Below, piece after piece: positions 44,637 through 54,189 of a stretch of 64,000 nucleotides of DNA. Position 1 is the first letter of the stretch. The number at the start of each line of letters is the position of its first letter. The notes beneath the pieces are model-generated. The model did not search any database. It saw only the letters and a list, made by a program, of their open reading frames with translations, and had not been told where the DNA came from. The stretch comes from Cacajao melanocephalus (Eukaryota > Chordata > Mammalia > Primates > Pitheciidae): NCBI GenBank assembly GCA_963573385.1, contig CAUYLG010013674.1:1-64000 (forward strand). The letters are read 5' to 3'. Position numbers and translations under genes: made by a program.

Positions 44637-44915
44637 CAGGCCCAGTGGATGAGTACTGTAATCCCAGCACTTCAGGAGGCCAAGGCAGGCAGATTACCTG
44701 ACGTCAAGAGTTCGAGACCAGCCTGGCCAACATGGTGAAACCCCGTCTCTACTAAAAATACAAAAATTAGCTGGTCGTGGTGGTGCATGCCCACAATCCC
44801 AGCTACTCAGGAGGCTGAGGCAGGAGAATCGCTTGAAACCTGGGAGGTGGAGGCTACAGTGAGCCAAGATCGTGCCACTGCACTCCAGCCTGGGCAACAG
44901 AGAGACTCTGTCACA

Positions 44916-44945
<30 letters not shown>
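44637..44945 (+). mobile_element. Alu, full length
   Basis: Diverged head AGGCCCAGTGGATGAGTACT. Tail A19 with GAAAAGAAAAG. Confidence 0.92.
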
Positions 44946-44947
<2 letters not shown>

Positions 44948-45033
44948 ATTCACTAGGCAGTTTTGGAAGACAATTCTCCAGGGGGTGCGGGAGGCGTCTC
45001 TTAATTTTTCTGCCTGTCTTAAGAAGAGAAGCA

Positions 45034-45174
45034 CTGAGGTAGGACGCAGTGGCTCACACCTGTAATCCAAGCACTTTGGAGGCCAAGTTGAGCAGATCAC
45101 CTGAGGTCGGGAGTTCAAGACCAGCCTGATCAACATGGTGAGACCCTGTCTTTATTTAAAAAAAAAAAAAAAAG
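45034..45174 (+). mobile_element. Alu left arm
   Basis: Ends after the left monomer, with an A16 tail turning into AAG repeats. Confidence 0.9.
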
Positions 45175-45197
45175 AAGAAGAAGAAGAAGAAGAAGAG
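45172..45197 (+). repeat. (AAG)n from an Alu tail
   Basis: The A tail of the truncated Alu at 45,034 has expanded into AAG units. A second AAG tail lies at 45,830-45,850. Confidence 0.9.
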
Positions 45198-45199
45198 AA

Positions 45200-46377
45200 G
45201 CACTGAAAGCCTTTTAAGTAATCCATGGGTAAAAGAAGATATCACAAATTAAAAACAATGTCAAAATAAATTATAAACATAGAGCACATCGAAGTCTGCG
45301 GGATGGAGCAGTGACAGAGAAAAATGTATGGCTTTAAATGCTTATATTAGAAAACAAAAAGAGCCTAAAATCTATAACCTAAGGTTTCACTTCAAAAAGC
45401 TACAAAGAGAGCAAAGCAGAAGAAAATTTTAAAGAGCATAAACCAATGAAATAGTAAAGACAAATACAATTATCTAAGTTGATTATTTGAAAAGATAACT
45501 GATAAATCACTAGACTAATCAAAATAAAAAGAACATGTTGGCCAAATGCAGTAGTCACGCCTACAATCCTAGCACTTTGGGAGGCCAAGACAAGTGGGAC
45601 TGCTTAAGGCCAGAAGTTCAAAATCAGTCTGGCCGACATGGTGAAACCCCATCTCTACTAAAAATATAAAAAATTAGCCAGGTGTGATGGTGGGCACCTG
45701 TGATCCCAGCTACTCAGGAGGCTGAGGCAGGAGAATCACTTGAACCCAGGAGGCAGAGGCTGCAGTGAGCCAAGATTGTGCCACTACACTACACTCTAGC
45801 CTGGGCAACAAGAATGAAACTCAAAAAAAAAAAAGAAGAAGAAGAAGAAGAACATATTAACAATACCAGAAATTAAAGAAGAGATATCACTACAGATCCT
45901 ATAGACATTAGAAGGATTGCAAGGAAATCTCATAAACTCCTGCTAGTCAAACAAAATAAACAAATTTCCCTAAACTGACACAAGATGAAATAGAAAACCT
46001 GAAAAGCCCTAAGTCTAGTATAGAAACCAAATTTGAATTTGTTATCAAAACCATCCCATAAAGAAAATTCCAAGTCCAGATATTATCACTGGTATATTCT
46101 AAAATTCAAGAAAGAATAACAGTATTACACAAACTACTTCAGTAAATACAGAGAACATTTCCCAACCTTTTTTATGAAGCCATCATAACCCTAATACCAA
46201 AACCTGACAAAGACATTACAATAAAAATATAAAGCAATATACCTAATAAATAAATAAGCCAAAATTCCTACCAAAATAATAGTCAATACAAAAAGGATAC
46301 ATAATACACTGCGATCCAGTTGGGTTATCCCAGTAACCAAGATTATTTTAACTTTTGAAAACCATCATTAATTTATC
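45200..46377 (+). mobile_element. Old L1 ORF2 fragment
   Basis: ORF2 endonuclease-to-reverse-transcriptase region, with phrases such as AATAGTAAAGACAAATACAA and CCCTAATACCAAAACCTGAC. It is split by an Alu at 45,538 and has no open frame. Confidence 0.7.
45538..45851 (+). mobile_element. Alu, full length
   Basis: GGCCAAATGCAGTAGTCACG head. Inserted in L1 ORF2. Confidence 0.92.
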
Positions 46378-46480
46378 CATTCTACCACTGAAAGACATTC
46401 CAGTTCATTTCTGAATCTTGGCTCCTGAAAATAAGACTACTATGAACATTCTGTTCCAATATCCTGGTACAAAAATACAA
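46378..46480 (-). mobile_element. Short L1 3' UTR fragment, antisense
   Basis: GACTACTATGAACATTCTG and neighbouring bases match L1 3' UTR read in reverse. It abuts the plus-strand L1 piece, so an inversion or separate insertion is possible. Confidence 0.4.
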
Positions 46481-46485
46481 GGATT

Positions 46486-46653
46486 TTGGCCTGGTGCACA
46501 CGCCACCACACCTGGCTGATTTTTGTATTTTTAGTAAAGACGGGGTTTCACCAGGTTGGCCATGCTGTTCTCCATCTCCAGACCTCAAGTGATCCACCCC
46601 TTTCAGCCTCCCAAAGTGCTGGGATTACAGGCGTGAGCCACTGCACCCAGCCA
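46486..46653 (-). mobile_element. Alu, tail side missing
   Basis: Only the head-side portion remains (CACGCCACCACACCTGGCTG to CTGCACCCAGCC). Confidence 0.9.
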
Positions 46654-47061
46654 CAACCAGCATTCTTAATTAAAAAAAAGATCAGAAAATATCAGAGTGC
46701 ACTTAATAAAGATTAAGTACTATTTCATGAAACTTTTATTTTCATTGTGTGTGGGTGTACTGGGCCACAACATAAAATGTTTTTGTTAACTGCTAGCAGA
46801 AGCTAGAAAACAAGTTAAAAGCCATTGCTATTGTGTTTAACTATAGCAAAACTCCACTGAAATACTTGGACAACTGAATGGTACATCATTTTGGCACAAA
46901 GCACAAAGGAATATATTTCATAAAGAAGGTAGGAAATTCTCACTTAGCCCATAAATATATACACCTACTATGGACGCACAAAATTAAAAATAAAATAAGC
47001 TGGGGGGGAAAAGAAGGCAAGATTCACCACATCCTTCGCTGCTGACTGGCAAAAGAAAGAA
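46654..47061. other. No recognised feature
   Basis: Unique, ends at the MER1-type element. Confidence 0.5.
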
Positions 47062-47390
47062 CAGCCATCCCCAACCTTTGTCGTACCAAGGACCAGCTTC
47101 GTTTTCCACAGATGGGGTGGGGAATCAGACGGTTTCAAGATAAAACTGTTCCATCTCAGATCATCAGGCATCAGATAGATCGCGCAACCTAGAGCCCTTG
47201 TATGCGTAGTTCACAATAGAGTTTGCACTCATATGAAATATGATAATCTAATGCTGCCACTGATATGACAGGAGGTGGAGCTCAGGTGGTAAACCTCACC
47301 CACCTGCCTCTCACCTCCTGCTGTGCAGTCCAGTTTCTTAACAGGCCACAGACCAGCACAGGTCCACAGCCCCGGGGTTGGGGATCCTTG
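47062..47390 (+). mobile_element. MER1-type hAT element
   Basis: Inverted ends CATCCCCAACCTTTG and GGGGTTGGGGATC frame a body with GATCATCAGGCATCAGAT and CCTCCTGCTGTGCAGTCC blocks typical of MER1/Charlie. It is nearly full length. Confidence 0.75.
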
Positions 47391-47401
47391 ATTAAGAACA
47401 G

Positions 47402-47600
47402 CAGTGTCCAATCTTTTGGCTTCCCTGGGCCACAATGGAAGGCCACGCATAAAATACACCCATAACAGCTAATAAGCAAAAAAAAAAACACCAAAAAAAC
47501 AAACAAACAAAAAAAACAAAAACAAAACCACCTCATGATGTTTCTAAAAAGTTTACAAAATTTGTGTTGAGCCTAATTCAAAGCCATTCTGGGCTGCATG
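47402..47600 (+). mobile_element. hAT-like MITE, copy 1
   Basis: CAGTGTCCAATCTTTTGG and CCTGGGCCACAATGGAA start a family that recurs at 48.0 kb. Its 3' end stops at GGGCTGCATG, lacking the final terminal repeat. An A-rich stretch is expanded internally. Confidence 0.6.
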
Positions 47601-48005
47601 ATTTACAAGAGGAGAAAACTCTGACAGAAGCAATAAGGGGTATGTTATACAAAGAAAAAGATTCTATAAAACCAACTGGACTAATTCTAAGACAAGGCTT
47701 CTTTCGGCACTAAAAGGCAGGAACCTGAGATCCTGTCTTCTCAACCACCAAAATAACAGAAAACTTCCTATAGACACAACTCTCTAATTCCTTCCTCAAG
47801 AATCTCATTCTGTGGCTTATGCAAGAACATCCTCTTAGCTCCCTGCTTCCTAGTTTTTCCCTACCACCCTAGCAAGAATCATCAAAATTCTAAAGATTTA
47901 TATTTTTATTCAGTCAACAAAGATTTACCAAGTCTCTATTATATTGTTTCTGTATTAAAATATATCTCCCTCACAATTTTAATTCCCAATTACAGCCTTT
48001 AAAGC
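47601..48005. other. No recognised feature
   Basis: Unique DNA between two copies of the same hAT-like family. Confidence 0.5.
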
Positions 48006-48181
48006 AAGGCTGTACAATTTTTTGGATTCCCTGGGCCACAATGGAAGAATTGTCTTGGGTTACCCGTAAAATAAACTAACAATAACTGATGAGCTAAAAA
48101 TAAAAAATAAAAAAGTCATAAATCTTATAACATTTTAAGAAAGTTTATAAATTTGTGTTGGACGCAGGTTGGACAAGCTTG
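48006..48181 (+). mobile_element. hAT-like MITE, copy 2
   Basis: It shares GATTCCCTGGGCCACAATGG and AAGAAAGTTTATAAATTTGT with copy 1, and it keeps the right end GTTGGACAAGCTTG. Family name not certain. Confidence 0.6.
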
Positions 48182-48260
48182 CTTTAAAGCTTCATATCCT
48201 TGGCTAACCTGTCTTAATCGCCTCTTACTGAAAATATTTTGCTTCTTGGACTGCTAGACC

Positions 48261-48294
48261 ACATACCATGACTAAATACATACCATGACTAAAC
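48261..48294 (+). repeat. 17-bp tandem duplication
   Basis: ACATACCATGACTAAAT occurs twice in a row with one mismatch. Confidence 0.85.
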
Positions 48295-48355
48295 TTCTGC
48301 AGCCTTATTCTTACACTTTCAAATTAACTATTCTCTTCTTAAGAATTCTCTCCTC

Positions 48356-48655
<300 letters not shown>

Positions 48656-48761
48656 TTACAAGCTGCTAGACCAATCACACCACAGCAACTGTCTGATGGC
48701 AATGATTATGTGAATTTGTCTGCCACTTAGTGTGATGCAAGGTATTTAAATTCCTTAACTT

Positions 48762-49047
48762 CCACCAGGCACAGTGACTCACACCTATAATCCCAGCACC
48801 TTGGGAGACCAAGGAGGGCTGATTACTTGAGGCCAGGAGTTTGAGACCAGCCTGTGCAACATGGCAAAACCTCATCTCTACAAAAAATACAAAAATTAGC
48901 CGGGCGTGGTGACACGAGCCTGTAGTCACAGCTACTGTAGTCCCCACCTGAGCCTGAGGAGGTAAAGGCTTCAGTGAAGCATAACTACACAACTGCACAA
49001 CTCCAGCCTGAAAAACAGAGAGGCCCTGTCTCAAAAAAATAAAAAAT
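48762..49047 (+). mobile_element. Alu, diverged
   Basis: Old copy with an irregular right arm (GTCCCCACCTGAGCCTGAGG). Confidence 0.9.
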
Positions 49048-49157
49048 AGATAAATTCTTTAACTTCTCTGAGATTCAATGTCATTTCAAAAACAGGTAAA
49101 ACAAAAGGCATCAAGGAATGGCAAGAATTACATAATTTTTTTAAAAATCAAAATAAC

Positions 49158-49435
49158 TGGCCAGGCATGGTGGCTCATGCCTGTAATCCCAGCACTTTGG
49201 GAGGCCAAGGCAGACGGATCATTTCAGGTCAGAGTTCAAGACCAGCCTGGCCAACATGGTGAAACCTTGTCTCTACCGAAAATACAAAAAAATTAGCCAG
49301 GCATGCCTCTAGTCCCAGCTACTCGGGAGGCTGGGGCACGAGAATCACTTGAACCCAGGCAGTGGAGGTTTACAGTGAGCCTAGATCATGCCATTGCACT
49401 CTGGTTGGAACAGACTCAAAAACTAATAATAATGT
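49158..49435 (+). mobile_element. Alu
   Basis: Right arm loses about 20 bp before the tail (CTCTGGTTGGAACAGACTC). Confidence 0.92.
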
Positions 49436-49442
49436 TTAAAAA

Positions 49443-49600
49443 TTGGCTGGGCGCTGTGGCTCACACCTGTAATCCCAGCTCTCAAGGAGGCAGAGGCAGG
49501 AGGACAGCTTGAGCCCAGGAGTTTGAGACCTACCTGGGCAATAAAGCAAGACCCCGTTCTCCACAAAAAGGAAAAAAAAAAAACAAAAAGACAAAAAAAG
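49443..49600 (+). mobile_element. Alu with internal deletion or left arm only
   Basis: GGCTGGGCGCTGTGGCTCAC head. Ends after CCCCGTTCTCCAC and an A tail. Confidence 0.88.
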
Positions 49601-49844
49601 TAATAACTTTTAAAAATTTTAAAAAGTGTTCTTAATGGCATAAATGAAAGAAAAAAATAATTCTATAAACGCCCTTCTCCCATTGCCTCCCTTCTTTATA
49701 ACTTTTTTAATTTTAGTTTTTTTTAATTTCCTCTCAACGCAATAAAATGCTTTTATAAAGGAAGGCACTTAAACTAAGGTACCGGGAAACATGGGGGAAA
49801 ATAAAAAAGTTGAGGAAAAGGCAATACAAGTAAGAGTAAACTGA

Positions 49845-50800
49845 TCAAGTGGGGTTACTGCTCTGCCTATATCCTCTCCTTGCATGTCCAAAATCTGAAG
49901 AGGCAAATATGAAGATACTCCTTTTCCCATGGCAGGCAAAATTCTTAAGAACCTTAAATAACCCTCCCCTCAAGTCTGGGAAAGACCTGTAGAAATAATG
50001 GAATATTATTACTGCAGTTATGTTATACGACAAAATATAACTCTGTAGATGTAGTTAAGGTCCTTAATCAGCTGAGTTCACCAAAAAGTAGACTATCTGG
50101 GTGGGCCTGACCTAATCTGGTGACCTTTTTAAAAGAGACCTTAAAGGGGAATCAGAGATCAGACACAGAGGAAATGAAGGAGACTGATTACTGCTAGCCC
50201 GGATAAACGCTAACAGTCATTTTGTGAACTGTCTATGTGGCCACATGGCAAGGAATTGAGAGCAGTCCTTGGCTAATAGCTAACAAGAAGGTGGGGACTT
50301 CAGTCATACTACTGCAAGGAAATTAATTGTGCCAACAAGTAGTGACCTTGAAAGACAACTCTGGCCAGGCACACAGGCTCATACCTGCAATCCCAGCACT
50401 TTGGGAGACCAAGTGGGACGGATCACAAGGTCAAGAGACTGAGACCATCCTGGCCAAAATGGTAAAACCCTGTCTCTACCAAAAATGCAAAAATTAGCTG
50501 GGTGTGGTGGCATACACCTGTAGTCCCAGCTACTCGCGTGGCTGAGGCAGGAGAACTGCTTGAACCATGAGGCGGAGGTAGCAGTGAACGCCCCGCCCCG
50601 CCCCCCCCCCCCCCCGCAAAAAAAGACAACTCTAAGGCTCAGATATGAACTGCAGCCACAGCTGACACCCTGATTTTAGCCTGTGAGATGCTCAGCTATA
50701 CCTTCCTAAACTTCTGACCTATGGAAGCTGAAATAATTAAGTGTTAAGCTGCTAAGTGTGTAATTTGTTATGCATTTTAAAAAAACCCTAATACACCCCC
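49845..50800 (+). repeat. Old LTR-like element, interrupted by an Alu
   Basis: GACCTGTAGAAATAATGG, GGTGGGCCTGACCTAATC-like and GTGGCCACATGGCAAGGAAT segments, then CTTCTGACCTATGG and a terminal CTAATACACC, are in the order of a MaLR/ERVL-like LTR. The family is not resolved. The Alu at 50,363 inserted with a 12-bp duplication. Confidence 0.45.
50363..50620 (+). mobile_element. Alu with poly-C right end
   Basis: The body is intact to GCAGTGAACG, after which CCCCG units and C15 replace the last ~55 bp. A 12-bp duplication AAAGACAACTCT flanks it (50,351-50,362 and 50,622-50,633). Confidence 0.92.
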
Positions 50801-51048
50801 CTCATTAAGGATGTAAAGATAGAGGACAAAGCAACAAATAAAAGGGGAAACAAGAATGATGTATCTTTCCCCAGAACATATTATTTCTCCTTACAACACT
50901 GAGATTATGAAGATACACAGAGCACCAGAATCAAGGTGAAAAAAACTTAATCATATGAAATTCTATAAATTTTAAGTTATAGCAATTAAAAGGGTTTTTC
51001 ACACATATCTCGTTACACAACCACCATAAGATATTATCCTATTTTATT

Positions 51049-51177
51049 TTCTTTTTTAAAGAGATGGGGTCTTGTATGTTGCCCAGGCAGGCCTCAAACT
51101 CCTGGGTTTAAGAGTTCCTCCTGCCTCGGTCTACAGAGTAGCTGGAACTACAGGAGTGCACCACTGGGTCCAGCTCC
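51049..51177 (-). mobile_element. Alu fragment, old
   Basis: AAAGAGATGGGGTCTTGTAT to GGTCCAGCTCC. Resembles one arm with an inner rearrangement. Confidence 0.75.
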
Positions 51178-51250
51178 CCATTTTAGAGATGAAGAAAGTA
51201 AGGCTCACAGGAGTAACATGCTGAACACCACAAACCCAGGGGATGTTCAA
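51178..51250 (-). repeat. MIR fragment
   Basis: CCATTTTAGAGATGAAGAAAG and AAGGCTCACAGGAGTAACAT look like a reversed MIR. It is short. Confidence 0.4.
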
Positions 51251-52379
51251 AGTAACTTCAGTTCAGGGCCCACTCCCTCTCCCCTGAACCATAGTGCCCT
51301 TAAGGCTTTAAAACAGCCAATCAAGTCTACAGTCATTCTATTACTCTCTTCAAAGGAGGCAATCCTAGGAGTAACACAACAAATTTCCATATTTTTCATC
51401 TATTTAAATATCCCAACATCAAAACTGAAGTGCATACAGAAAAATTTCCACTCAAAAGTAGTTCGTTTGTGAAAATGACCATTAGCAGGCCACTTGAATT
51501 TATTTTGCTCAAAGTACATTTTAAACACTTAAAGGAAAAAAACGTGGCAAAACACCTGTAGATCTTCTACACCTTTATTTAGGTAACAGTTTGTCTTGTA
51601 AGTATTCTTAATCATCAAAAGCAAGGAAATAACATTTCTGCTAAGCATTCCTAATCATCAAAAGCAAGGAAGTAACATTTCTGCTTCTTTCTATTCCGTA
51701 TTTCCCTGCTTAGTTAAAACTTTTTAGTCTGAATTCTTCATACATTATGAATATCAGAACAACGTACATTATACTACCATACAATAAACAAGTTGTTTTT
51801 ATTTTCACTGTTCTGTGTATTTCCCTAAGTGCTTCACCATGAGAATGTGCAATTTTCTTAAGACACGAGGAAAACTAAAACGTAGAGTCACATTCAAATT
51901 CCATATAAGTTACAAATCACACAACTTTGTGCCAATTCAGATATTCTCATGTAAACACTATTTTTGCTAAGATGCAAAATACGGTCCTTCTAGTCAGAAC
52001 CACGAGAAAGAATAAACTATCCATCTTAACACCAACTTTAACAGCAAATAATTCTTTATCACAAATTGCAGTTTTTTGTCTTGTCCAAAACCATCCCAAG
52101 ACTTATACCCCCGGGGCACGATTCCCTGCAATGTGAAGAGAATCGATAACATTTCAACTGTGGGTAGATGGGGGTGACCTGACAGTCCTAAAACCTGAAA
52201 ATTTCTTAGTACCCATACCATACAAGCAGCACCCAGTCCAGACCCTGCAAACGAGGCTCAGGTCCAACTCCAAGCATTCTTGTTTCCCACCCCGCCCCCA
52301 CCTCGAGAAAGGAGGGAAAACAACTTTTATTGGCCTCGTTTCTCAGGGGACTGGCAAACTAGCGGGGCAGTGCTTGGGC
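51251..52379. other. Unique DNA left of the CpG island
   Basis: Repeat-poor apart from a 43-bp tandem duplication. Lies in the inferred first intron. Includes a reversed CCAAT (52,329-52,333) and a GC box near 52,290. Confidence 0.5.
51599..51684 (+). repeat. 43-bp tandem duplication
   Basis: Units at 51,599-51,641 and 51,642-51,684 share AATCATCAAAAGCAAGGAA and differ at three sites. It lies about 1.4 kb inside the inferred first intron. Confidence 0.95.
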
Positions 52380-52560
52380 CTGGACACGTTTCATAAGGAG
52401 GGCCCCGTCGCGGACTCAAGAGAGCAGATAGCTGGAAAGCCCGGCATTGACGCCCTATCTCCCCCAGCCGCCACCCCCTGCCCCACCCCGCCAACAAGAA
52501 GCCTGGGCCAGCCACCCTGCCGAGCGACCCCCCAGGCCCCTGCGCTGAGGCGAGCTCGTT

Positions 52561-52570
52561 GTCATGTGAC
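52561..52570 (+). promoter_or_regulatory. E-box (USF/MITF/TFE-like)
   Basis: GTCATGTGAC is an E-box with flanks preferred by bHLH-zip factors, followed by a GCC-repeat run. It lies at the left side of the island, downstream of the inferred minus-strand start. Confidence 0.35.
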
Positions 52571-52680
52571 GCCGCCGCCGCTAAAACACCGCAGAAACGC
52601 AGGTCGGCGGGCGACGGAAGGCATTCGCGCCAGCCCGCCTCGGCCCGGCCCCGCTGGGCGCGGGCGAGTCCCGAAAGCCC

Positions 52681-52702
52681 GGGCGGGGGGGCGGAGGGCG
52701 GG
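52681..52702 (+). promoter_or_regulatory. G-quadruplex-forming motif
   Basis: Four runs of three or more G separated by one to three bases satisfy the standard quadruplex pattern on the plus strand. It lies inside the CpG island in the inferred first intron. Folding in vivo is unknown. Confidence 0.45.
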
Positions 52703-52970
52703 CTTGGCTGCGGGCCCGAGCGCGCCACAAAGGCTTCCGCGCCTGTCGCGGTAGTGCCCGGGCGGGAGGGGGCAAAATTTTCGGGGCCCGCGAGAGGGGT
52801 GGCGAGCGACGAACGCGCCAGGGTGCCCGCCGCGCCCACAGCTGCTTCTCTGGGCACTCTGACGGCCCACGACCGCCGCGCCCCGCACAGGCCCGCGCGG
52901 CCTCCCTCCCCCGCGCGGGGCCCGCGCCCGGCCCGCCCGCTCCCCGCTCGCGCTCTCTCGCTCTCGCCCG

Positions 52971-52981
52971 GCCTCCATCTT
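52971..52981 (-). promoter_or_regulatory. YY1-type motif
   Basis: The minus strand reads AAGATGGAGGC, close to the YY1 form AAGATGGCGGC. It lies just inside the inferred first intron, where YY1 sites near start sites are frequent. The same bases form an ATG in good context, discussed under rejected items. Confidence 0.45.
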
Positions 52982-53062
52982 GGATCGGCGCTTCCAGCCC
53001 CCGCGCCGCTACCGCCGCATTCCCCCTCTTTCCCGCCCCCCGCCGCCGTCGCCGCCGCCCGC

Positions 53063-53068
53063 ACTCAC
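53063..53068 (-). other. 5' splice donor GTGAGT
   Basis: The minus strand reads GAG|GTGAGT, which fits the U1-complementary consensus well. It is the strongest donor seen in the CpG island and sets the inferred direction of transcription. Donor-like strings do occur by chance, but position and strength together are persuasive. Confidence 0.55.
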
Positions 53069-53200
53069 CTCAGCTGCCCATCCGGGCGCCACTGGCCGTC
53101 GACCTAGTTTCCCCCCAAAAGTCTCCGGTGTGTTATTCCCGATGTGGGGGGGTTGTTACGGGGTGGTCGCCGGGGGTTCGGGAGCGGGGGCCGCGCCTTC
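53069..53200 (-). other. Candidate untranslated first exon of a minus-strand gene
   Basis: On the minus strand the sequence reads GCAGCTGAG followed by GTGAGTGC, a near-consensus 5' splice site just after position 53,069. The exon would lie inside the CpG island downstream of the CCAAT and CTCF/YY1 motifs at 53.22-53.29 kb. Its 5' end is a guess. The only ATG near its 3' end (ATGGGCAGCTGA) stops after three codons, so the exon is probably 5' UTR. The intron would run to lower coordinates, and no downstream coding exon was recognised in the window. Confidence 0.55.
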
Positions 53201-53222
53201 AACGGAGCTGCAATCCTAACCC

Positions 53223-53234
53223 GCCATCTGGTGG
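53223..53234 (-). promoter_or_regulatory. CTCF core motif (left of pair)
   Basis: The minus strand reads CCACCAGATGGC, a full match to the CTCF core CCASYAGRKGGC. The flanks continue as GCGGG and overlap an AGATGGCGG string that also fits YY1. It lies about 155 bp upstream of the candidate minus-strand donor, inside the CpG island. Confidence 0.7.
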
Positions 53235-53247
53235 CATTTTCCACACG

Positions 53248-53252
53248 CCAAT
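53248..53252 (+). promoter_or_regulatory. CCAAT core between the CTCF motifs
   Basis: CGCCAATGGCGCC contains a CCAAT core midway between the two CTCF motifs. It could position the start of the minus-strand transcript. Confidence 0.35.
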
Positions 53253-53280
53253 GGCGCCGCTGCAGACTTGGGTCCGGACC

Positions 53281-53292
53281 GCCCTCTGCTGG
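53281..53292 (-). promoter_or_regulatory. CTCF core motif (right of pair)
   Basis: The minus strand reads CCAGCAGAGGGC, a full match to the CTCF core, with a fitting GCGG flank on each side. It has the same orientation as the motif 58 bp to the left. A same-strand pair is typical of promoter-proximal CTCF clusters. Confidence 0.75.
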
Positions 53293-53407
53293 CCGCGGTG
53301 CTCACTGCCTTGCTGACGGGACGGGCCTGCCCGGAAAAGGGAGGGAGGTGAGGCGCGAGCTAGGGGCCGCGGCAGGGGCGCGCGCAAACGCTTTCCTGTG
53401 GGGATTG

Positions 53408-53419
53408 CGCGCACGCGCA
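53408..53419 (+). promoter_or_regulatory. NRF1 motif
   Basis: CGCGCACGCGCA matches the palindromic NRF1 consensus YGCGCAYGCGCR at every position. NRF1 sites are common in housekeeping CpG-island promoters. Occupancy cannot be judged from sequence. Confidence 0.65.
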
Positions 53420-53488
53420 CCAGCGGGGCGGGAAACGTGGCCTCTGCGTGGCGGCCCCGCCCCCACACGGAGCGCTCGCGCAGCTCAG

Positions 53489-53493
53489 CCAAT
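53489..53493 (+). promoter_or_regulatory. CCAAT box
   Basis: CAGCCAATCGCG is a strong NF-Y-type CCAAT box inside the CpG island. NF-Y boxes act in either orientation, so it does not set direction alone. Confidence 0.5.
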
Positions 53494-53509
53494 CGCGAGC
53501 GGCGTAGAT

Positions 53510-53520
53510 TTCTGGGTAAG
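53510..53520 (+). other. Weak candidate plus-strand splice donor
   Basis: TTTCTGG|GTAAGG resembles a 5' splice site on the plus strand. It lies only about 22 bp after a plus-strand CCAAT box, which is closer than expected if that box drives the same transcript. A divergent transcript starting upstream could still use it. Confidence 0.25.
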
Positions 53521-53602
53521 GGCGCTATGGCCGATTCTTGGGCCGCCCGAGGCGGGCGGAAGGATGGCCACGGTGGCGCCTGCGCGTCCGGCTCGCCGAG
53601 TT

Positions 53603-53617
53603 GCCGCCCGCCATTTT
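53603..53617 (-). promoter_or_regulatory. YY1-type motif
   Basis: The minus strand reads AAAATGGCGGGCGGC, which contains the ATGGCGG core preceded by AAA. It sits at the right side of the CpG island, where a divergent plus-strand transcript could start. Confidence 0.5.
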
Positions 53618-53790
53618 TGGAGCTTCTTGGAAAACTGGGAAGGAACCCAACCCGAGTTCCTTCACCGAGGCTCCTCCCCAGGTCTCAGGGCCGGCGCTTT
53701 CCTCTGTCCCCGCCCGGCTGCTGCTGCCCCCATCCGCCGCTCTCGAGACGCGCTGCGGAAACCCGAGGGCAAGGCCACGCAAATCCCTGC

Positions 53791-54189
53791 TCCTACTTTA
53801 CTTGGATTTAGCGAGGGCCTCAGAGCTTAGCATTGTATTAGCGATTTACAGTTGACAAGCGCCTTCACTAGGCGAGAGTGGAAAGATTTCAAAGGAAGTG
53901 TTGGGGACTTCCCTCGCCATTAATCTAGACGAAACCCTGCCCGTCCCAGGCCGATTGGCGTCATCCTGCCTCTGTAAAGCACATCCTCTCCGTGGTGCCG
54001 GCTTTGCATAAGGCGGCAGCATTGGCTTGTTTGTGAGAAGAGAATATAACTAGACTGAGAAAATAGACTCAGCTGTGAAGTTGGATTTTTCCTTCCACAA
54101 CCTAGCTCTGAAATAGACATGAGAATCTTAGCCTTCTAGATACCAAAAGAGAAATAATTATTATTAAGGTGAAATCATGAACAAACTAT
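53791..54189. other. Unique DNA right of the CpG island
   Basis: Composition falls back to AT-rich. No exon recognised on the plus strand. Confidence 0.5.

Larger units (their letters stand above)
52380..53790. promoter_or_regulatory. CpG island, candidate (bidirectional) promoter
   Basis: The sequence changes abruptly from AT-rich repeat DNA to about 1.4 kb of GC-rich, CpG-dense DNA free of Alu and L1. It holds several GC boxes, CCAAT boxes in both orientations, NRF1, YY1-type and CTCF motifs, and no clear TATA box. This is the usual make-up of a broad housekeeping promoter. Minus-strand initiation is favoured because a strong splice donor lies on that strand at 53,067. Plus-strand initiation is possible but weaker. 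The gene is not recognised. Confidence 0.9.

Noticed and set aside
52562..52978. 138-codon minus-strand frame with ATG in good context (CCAAGATGG)
   Set aside because: The ATG belongs to a YY1-type motif in the inferred intron. The protein is low-complexity Arg/Gly/Pro with no family likeness. Ribosome profiling would be needed to revive it.
52327..53064. 245-codon minus-strand frame in the CpG island
   Set aside because: It opens on GTG just after the splice donor, has CpG-driven Ala/Gly/Arg/Pro composition and no domain. It is an expected artefact of GC-rich DNA.
53527..53811. ATG frame of about 95 codons on the plus strand (MADSWAARGG...)
   Set aside because: The ATG context is fair, but there is no domain, no conserved-looking core, and it lies beyond a possible donor. 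Evidence is insufficient to call a CDS.
53144..53830. 228-codon plus-strand frame over the CTCF region
   Set aside because: GTG start and CpG-island composition, and it overlaps regulatory motifs. No similarity recognised.
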